A DNA stretch of 64,000 bases from Lentilactobacillus dabitei (GTDB lineage: Bacteria; Bacillota; Bacilli; Lactobacillales; Lactobacillaceae): assembly GCF_019061365.1 (NCBI RefSeq), contig NZ_JAHPPD010000001.1, forward strand, positions 1-64,000, in the 5' to 3' direction. Shown here one piece after another: positions 57,184-64,000 of this stretch; position 1 is the first letter of the stretch, and each line of letters starts with the position of its first letter. Below the pieces are notes generated by a model that saw nothing but the letters and a program-made list of their open reading frames with translations, had not been told where the DNA came from and did no database searches. The position numbers and the translations under genes were made by a program.

Positions 57184-60100
57184 TTACATCATATCAAAAA
57201 GGCTGAGCTGATTTTCATCAGGAAGACCATCCAATACATGATTTTCAGTCATAAAGTCAATCAAGGTTTTGGATACCTTCCCCCGTTTAGACAAGTCTTC
57301 CTTAGACAGGAATGGCTTATCTTCTCGAGCAGCCACAATCTGCTTGGCTACGTTGAGACCCAGACCCGGCACAGAGTTAAACGGGGCAATTAACGTATCT
57401 CCATCAATCAACCACTGGCTGGCATCCGATTTGCTTAGATCAACCATCTGAAATTGGTATCCACGTTCAAGCATCTCATTTGCAAGTTCCAGAACCGTTA
57501 ACAAATTCTTTTCCTTGGTCGAAGCTTCCATCCCTTTATCATTAATCTGCCGCATTGCATTCTTAACAGCTTCTTTACCACGGCACATCGAAACAATGTC
57601 GAAGTCATCAGCCCGAACTGAGAAGTAGGCAGCATAGTAAATCATTGGGAAATAGACTTTGAAGTAAGCAATTCGAAGCGCCATTAGAATGTAAGCAGCC
57701 GCATGGGCTCGTGGGAACATGTACTTGATCTTTAGGCAGGATTGGATATACCAGTCGGGAATTTTGGCTTTCTTCATTTCAGCTTGCCAATCATCTGGAA
57801 TTCCCCGGCCATGACGAACGCTTTCCATGATCTGGAAGGATAATTCAGAATCCAGGCCCCAATTAATCAAATCAGTCATAATGTTATCCCGGCAGCCGAT
57901 CACATTGGCAATCGTTGCCGTCCCGTTCTTGATCAATTCATCGGCATTGCCCATCCACACGTCAGTCCCGTGAGACAAACCAGAAATTTGAAGCAACTCT
58001 GAATAATTACTTGGATGAGTTTGTTCAAGCATCCCCCGAACAAACCGCGTCCCAAATTCCGGCACTCCCAGCGTTCCAGTCTTGGATTGGATCTGGTCCT
58101 CGGTTACGCCCAATACCTTAGGACTTGAAAAGATTGACATGACGCCAGGATCATCCATTGGAATTGTTTTTGGATTAATGCCAGATAAATCTTGAAGCAT
58201 TCGAATCATCGTCGGATCATCATGACCCAGAATATCGATTTTTAAAATATTGTCATGAATCGAATGGAAATCAAAGTGGGTCGTTTTCCATGCAGCATCT
58301 TGGTCATCAGCGGGATATTGGATGGGCGTAAAGTCGTAAATATCCATATAATCCGGCACAACGATAATCCCAGCCGGATGTTGCCCAGTTGTCCGCTTAA
58401 CCCCGGTGGCGCCTTTTGCAAGCCGATCTTCTTCAGCTTGACGGTAAACTTTACCCTTGTCCCGCTCATAGGCCTTCACGTATCCATAAGCAGTCTTATC
58501 AGCGACCGTCCCGATCGTTCCGGCACGGAATACGTTCTTCTCACCGAACAGCACCTTAGTATAATTATGAGCGATTGGTTGATAGTCACCAGAGAAATTC
58601 AAATCAATATCTGGAACCTTATTTCCTGTGAATCCCAAGAAAGTTTCAAACGGAATATTGTGGCCATCGCCAATCATTAGGGTGCCGCATTCTGGACACT
58701 TTTTCCGAGGTAAATCATAGCCTGAACTATATTCGCCCTTTGTGAAGAACTCTGTGTGGCGACAATTTGGGCAACGATAATGGGGTTGCAATGGATTTAC
58801 TTCGGTAATTCCTGTCAGTGTCGCCACCAGACTTGAACCAACAGATCCTCGTGACCCAACCAAATACCCATCTTTGTTACTTTTGGCAACCAGTCGTTGA
58901 GCAATTAAATAAATAACGGAAAATCCGTTGCCGATGATACTTTTCAGCTCTTTATCCAAACGATCAGACACAATTTTAGGCAACGGATCACCATACCACT
59001 CGTGAGCAGTATTCATGGTCCGGGTTTTAATCTCGTCTTCGGCACCCTCCATTCGAGGCGTGTAGAGCTTATCTTTTAATGGATGGACATCATCAATCTC
59101 GTCGGCAATTTTATTTGTGTTGGTGACAACGATTTCTTCAGCCTTGTCCGCACCAAGAAAGCCAAAATCACCTAGCATTTCGTCGGTCGTCAAGAAATGC
59201 AAATCAGGCAGCTCCTGGCGATTCAGTGGATTGGCGCCACCTTGAGAATTAATCAGAATTTTTCGATAAATATAGTCCTGCGGGTTGAGATAGTGGACAT
59301 CTCCGGTAGCAACCACTGGTTTACCCAGTTCATCGCCAAGTTTCACAATGTTAGAAATAATTTCCTCTAAGTTATCTTCATCAGCAATCAATCTAGATTC
59401 GATCAGTGGTGCATAAGCCCGTCTTGGCTGAACTTCAAGATAATCATAGAATCGGGCCTTTTGGCGAGCTTCATCCATCCCTTTTTGCATCATCGCAGTG
59501 AAAACTTCCCCTGATGAACAGGCAGATCCTACGATAATGCCGTCACGATATTTCTCAAGTTGGCTCCGAGGAACCCGGGGGACCCGGTGGAAATATTGAA
59601 CGTTGGAAAGTGAAACAATCTTAAACATATTCTTCAATCCAGCTTGAGTTTGGGCAAGCAAAATTGCGTGGGACGGGCGCGCGTGACGATAGGCGTCATT
59701 ATCCGTCATATGCTCATTCAATTGGTCATGATAAACAATCCCATAACGCTTTTCCGCATCTTTTAAAAAGAGATAGTTCAAGTGACCAGTGGTTTCAGCA
59801 TCATAGATTGCTCTATGGTGGTGCTCCAAGCTGACATCAAATTTCTTTGCTAAAGTGTTTAACCGATAACCCCGCAGGTTAGGGTACAAGAATCGGGCAA
59901 GTGTCAGCGTATCGATGATAGGATTGGCCATTTCGTGCATGCCATGGCGAACATAGCCTTTATTCATAAAGCCCATATCAAAAGTAACGTTATGGCCGAC
60001 AACAATTGCATCGCCACAAAATTCTCTAAATAATTTGAAAACTTCTTCTTCGGATTTAGAACCGTGGACCATTTCATCGGTAATTGACGTCAAGTTTGTC

Positions 60101-61500
60101 GTCTGTTCCGAAAGATGAAAACCGGGATCGATGAACTCTTCAAATTGATCGATCACATTACTATTTTTCATTTTAACAGCTGATAATTCAATGACCCGGT
60201 CATACATGGCAGACAATCCCGTTGTTTCGGTATCAAAAATAACGTACGTTGCATCAAGTAACGGAATATGCTGATCATTGTAAGTAATCGGGACACCATC
60301 ATCAACCAAGTTAATTTCAACGCCATAAAGCATTTTAATATCATTTTTTTCGGCAGCATGAAAGGCATCTGGGAATCCTTGCACCGCGGCATGATCCGTG
60401 ATTGCGATGGCTTTGTGCCCCCATTTTTTAGACTGCTTGGTAAAATCAGCGATGTTGTTTGTCGCATCCATTTGACTCATTGAGGTGTGGAGATGAAGTT
60501 CAACTCGCTTTTTATCATCAGGCGCACTGTCTTGACGGGAAACCGTTTTGACAGGATTAATGTCATAGGCATTAAGGGTTAACTCATGAGAATAATTGTC
60601 TTCTTGAACATTCCCACGGACTTTGACCCAATCGCCTTCGTTAACCCCTTCAAACAAGGCTTCTTCACCCTTATTAGAGAACTTCTTCACCTGAATAGAA
60701 GAGGTATAATCAGTTATTTTTAGCATTAGTAACTGACGACCAGAGCGCAATTCCCGAATTTCTTTGTTAAAGACATATCCGGAAACAACAATGGACCGCT
60801 CTTCTTCGGTAATCTCTTCCAACTGGGTGACCGGCAAATCATCCTTGATTTTTCGGCCAATTAAACTTTTGGCTGAACCACCATGTTTTGGTTTAGCGGC
60901 ATTGGTTTTTTGAATGGCTTCGTTGGCTTTTTTGACCAACTCAGCATTAGCCGCCTCATTTTTCTTCTTGAATGCCTGAATATTCTGTTGAGACAAGCTT
61001 TCATCAACGATTGTATGAATTGTAAAGTCGGGAAAACCAGCCTGTTGGTACATTTCTTCGATTGGTCCTAAGGCAGTATTGGTCATGAAATCCTTGACAA
61101 TGTCATTTTCGGCAATGAATTCAATTCTCGAATCAACAATTGAAGGATATTTATCTTCACACAATTCCTTGATTAAAGGCGAAGTGACTCCACTGTTAAC
61201 CACGACCCACTGCCAATATTGCCGAAGCAGTTGTTCATTGAAATTGTTGTTGGCCGCTGAAATATTAAGTGATACCTGGGCAATCTCGTCGAACGCGGAC
61301 TTAAGGCGGGCATTGAAATCTGTGAAGACTTCAAATGGTAGAATTCGGGGCGTTGTGATGTCAAACTGCCAACGATTACTTTTCTGATGGACTTCCAAAT
61401 GATCAATTTTGGCACCGTCGAAGTACGGCATTTGGCCGGCTTGCGACCATTGAAGTTGTTGTAATAATTTATCAAATAATGCGTTCCGATCCAAACTCAC
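57184..61500 (-). CDS. polC: DNA polymerase III PolC-type
   Basis: Main replicative polymerase of low-GC Gram-positive bacteria. The 1438 residues contain an N-terminal domain, an OB fold (about 230-320), a PHP domain ([14 protein letters not shown] near 335) interrupted by the DEDDh 3'-5' exonuclease ([26 protein letters not shown]), a zinc-binding segment ([10 protein letters not shown] ... CPECGT), and the polymerase core ([24 protein letters not shown]). The GTG start follows GGAGG. It lies 245 bases after proS; that gap contains an AACTGAT/ATCAGTT inverted repeat (61704-61721) and no gene. Confidence 0.98.
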   Translation of the reverse strand: MSLDRNALFDKLLQQLQWSQAGQMPYFDGAKIDHLEVHQKSNRWQFDITTPRILPFEVFTDFNARLKSAFDEIAQVSLNISAANNNFNEQLLRQYWQWVVVNSGVTSPLIKELCEDKYPSIVDSRIEFIAENDIVKDFMTNTALGPIEEMYQQAGFPDFTIHTIVDESLSQQNIQAFKKKNEAANAELVKKANEAIQKTNAAKPKHGGSAKSLIGRKIKDDLPVTQLEEITEEERSIVVSGYVFNKEIRELRSGRQLLMLKITDYTSSIQVKKFSNKGEEALFEGVNEGDWVKVRGNVQEDNYSHELTLNAYDINPVKTVSRQDSAPDDKKRVELHLHTSMSQMDATNNIADFTKQSKKWGHKAIAITDHAAVQGFPDAFHAAEKNDIKMLYGVEINLVDDGVPITYNDQHIPLLDATYVIFDTETTGLSAMYDRVIELSAVKMKNSNVIDQFEEFIDPGFHLSEQTTNLTSITDEMVHGSKSEEEVFKLFREFCGDAIVVGHNVTFDMGFMNKGYVRHGMHEMANPIIDTLTLARFLYPNLRGYRLNTLAKKFDVSLEHHHRAIYDAETTGHLNYLFLKDAEKRYGIVYHDQLNEHMTDNDAYRHARPSHAILLAQTQAGLKNMFKIVSLSNVQYFHRVPRVPRSQLEKYRDGIIVGSACSSGEVFTAMMQKGMDEARQKARFYDYLEVQPRRAYAPLIESRLIADEDNLEEIISNIVKLGDELGKPVVATGDVHYLNPQDYIYRKILINSQGGANPLNRQELPDLHFLTTDEMLGDFGFLGADKAEEIVVTNTNKIADEIDDVHPLKDKLYTPRMEGAEDEIKTRTMNTAHEWYGDPLPKIVSDRLDKELKSIIGNGFSVIYLIAQRLVAKSNKDGYLVGSRGSVGSSLVATLTGITEVNPLQPHYRCPNCRHTEFFTKGEYSSGYDLPRKKCPECGTLMIGDGHNIPFETFLGFTGNKVPDIDLNFSGDYQPIAHNYTKVLFGEKNVFRAGTIGTVADKTAYGYVKAYERDKGKVYRQAEEDRLAKGATGVKRTTGQHPAGIIVVPDYMDIYDFTPIQYPADDQDAAWKTTHFDFHSIHDNILKIDILGHDDPTMIRMLQDLSGINPKTIPMDDPGVMSIFSSPKVLGVTEDQIQSKTGTLGVPEFGTRFVRGMLEQTHPSNYSELLQISGLSHGTDVWMGNADELIKNGTATIANVIGCRDNIMTDLINWGLDSELSFQIMESVRHGRGIPDDWQAEMKKAKIPDWYIQSCLKIKYMFPRAHAAAYILMALRIAYFKVYFPMIYYAAYFSVRADDFDIVSMCRGKEAVKNAMRQINDKGMEASTKEKNLLTVLELANEMLERGYQFQMVDLSKSDASQWLIDGDTLIAPFNSVPGLGLNVAKQIVAAREDKPFLSKEDLSKRGKVSKTLIDFMTENHVLDGLPDENQLSLFDMM

Positions 61501-61745
61501 GGCAGGTCCTCCTATAAGTGGTGAAAAAGACGATTGTCTTCTAAAATATCAGCAATAGAAAAGACTTTTTGTCCTGTTGCTAATACTTAATGACAGAAAG
61601 TAGTCGCCCAAAATCACAATTTAGCAATCAAACAGTCAAACTTCCTCAAATAAAAGAGAAGACCAAGGACAAAACACAGCTTTGCCCCAGCCTCCTCAAA
61701 TTGAACTGATGACAATCAGTTACATACTAGAAGGTATATACGAGA

Positions 61746-63485
<1,740 letters not shown>

Positions 63486-63489
63486 TTAA

Positions 63490-64000
63490 TTAATGTAAGA
63501 AGTAACGCTCGATATCATTCCAAGTTACGAGAATCATGAGTAACATTAAAAATGCAAACCCAATCAAGGTCACAACTGTTTCGGTTGTCTGAGAAACAGG
63601 TTTGCGACGAATAGCCTCGATGATGTTCAGAACTAACTTACCACCATCTAAACCTGGAATTGGAATGAGATTAATAATCGCCAAGTTGAGAGAGAGGAAC
63701 GCCAAGAAATTCAAGACGCCACTCAATCCCATGGAAGCGGCCGTAGAAGTAGTTGCGAAAATTGCAACCGGACCACCAAGATCATTCAAACTAAAATGAC
63801 CACTCACCATAGACCAAAGCGCCCCCAGCAAAGTTTTACCCATCGACCAGGTTTTCGTGAAGCCAGATAGGATTTTTGCTTTAAAACTGGTGTCCATGGA
63901 CTGGGTAACCCCAATGAAACCACTCTTCTTGCCGTTGAGGGTTTGGGCTTTGGGTTTCATTGAAAGGGACTTATTCTGGCCATCACGATTGACAATAACT
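63490..64000 (-). CDS. rseP: RIP metalloprotease RseP/RasP, C-terminal part
   Basis: The 3' portion of a site-2-protease gene whose start lies beyond the right edge; the frame is open to base 64000. The visible part holds the end of the PDZ domain (VIVNRDGQNKSLSM), a linker, the motif IINLIPIPGLDGGKLVLN (the NPxPxxDGG-type zinc-ligand region, here LIPIPGLDGG) and two membrane helices at the C-terminus. The HExxH site would be encoded off-window. It precedes proS, as in other Firmicutes. Confidence 0.93.
   Translation of the reverse strand, partial: VIVNRDGQNKSLSMKPKAQTLNGKKSGFIGVTQSMDTSFKAKILSGFTKTWSMGKTLLGALWSMVSGHFSLNDLGGPVAIFATTSTAASMGLSGVLNFLAFLSLNLAIINLIPIPGLDGGKLVLNIIEAIRRKPVSQTTETVVTLIGFAFLMLLMILVTWNDIERYFLH

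Overview
The window is a chromosomal, housekeeping-dense segment of a low-to-mid-GC Firmicute, almost certainly a member of the Lactobacillaceae. Protein sequences, strong AGGAGG ribosome binding sites, T-box leaders, CIRCE and CtsR operators, the presence of both PolC and DnaE, and the order rseP-proS-polC-rimP-nusA-ylxR-ylxQ-infB-rbfA-truB-ribF-hrcA-grpE-dnaK-dnaJ-lepA all fit. dnaE is followed directly by pyk with no pfkA between them. In homofermentative lactobacilli pfkA usually sits there, so a heterofermentative species (buchneri/brevis-like) is my inference. No rRNA, tRNA, insertion sequence, prophage or CRISPR array was seen. Nearly all genes run on the minus strand, so the text below follows transcription from right to left.

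Right end (64000 to 49600): the 3' part of rseP, proS, polC, then the transcription/translation operon rimP-nusA-ylxR-ylxQ-infB-rbfA behind its own promoter and a leader attenuator, followed by truB and ribF. The heat-shock operon hrcA-grpE-dnaK-dnaJ with lepA behind it (49560 to 42768) has a perfect CIRCE element and a second degenerate one flanking a sigma-A promoter.

Middle (42700 to 33700): a small accessory patch holds a plus-strand HTH protein with a palindromic operator inside its promoter, a nonsense-interrupted small gene, and an unrecognised 122-residue protein. Then come prmA-rsmE, relA-dtd, a HAD hydrolase, and on the plus strand a cell-wall amidase and a fructosamine-kinase-like phosphotransferase. 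hisS-aspS follow a T-box leader whose specifier region reads GACAC, offering both an Asp (GAC) and a His (CAC) codon.

Left half (30300 to 1): a YitT-type membrane protein; a teichoic-acid cluster (two CDP-glycerol glycerophosphotransferases and a TagG-type permease without its ATPase) ending in nfo; plus-strand ppsR; rpsU-yqeY-phoH-ybeY-dgkA-era-recO; the T-box controlled glyQS pair; dnaG-rpoD-trmK-nif3; pepT; CtsR-controlled clpB; an alpha/beta hydrolase; a DUF2929-type small membrane protein; dnaE and pyk.

The window is mainly core machinery and I found no clearly new multigene system. The most unusual signals are at control level: dnaG appears to start at an AUC codon just after the terminator of glyS; the hisS-aspS T-box carries overlapping codons; the nusA operon has a leader attenuator; the orphan HTH gene has a perfect operator; and several long perfect inverted repeats lack T-tracts.
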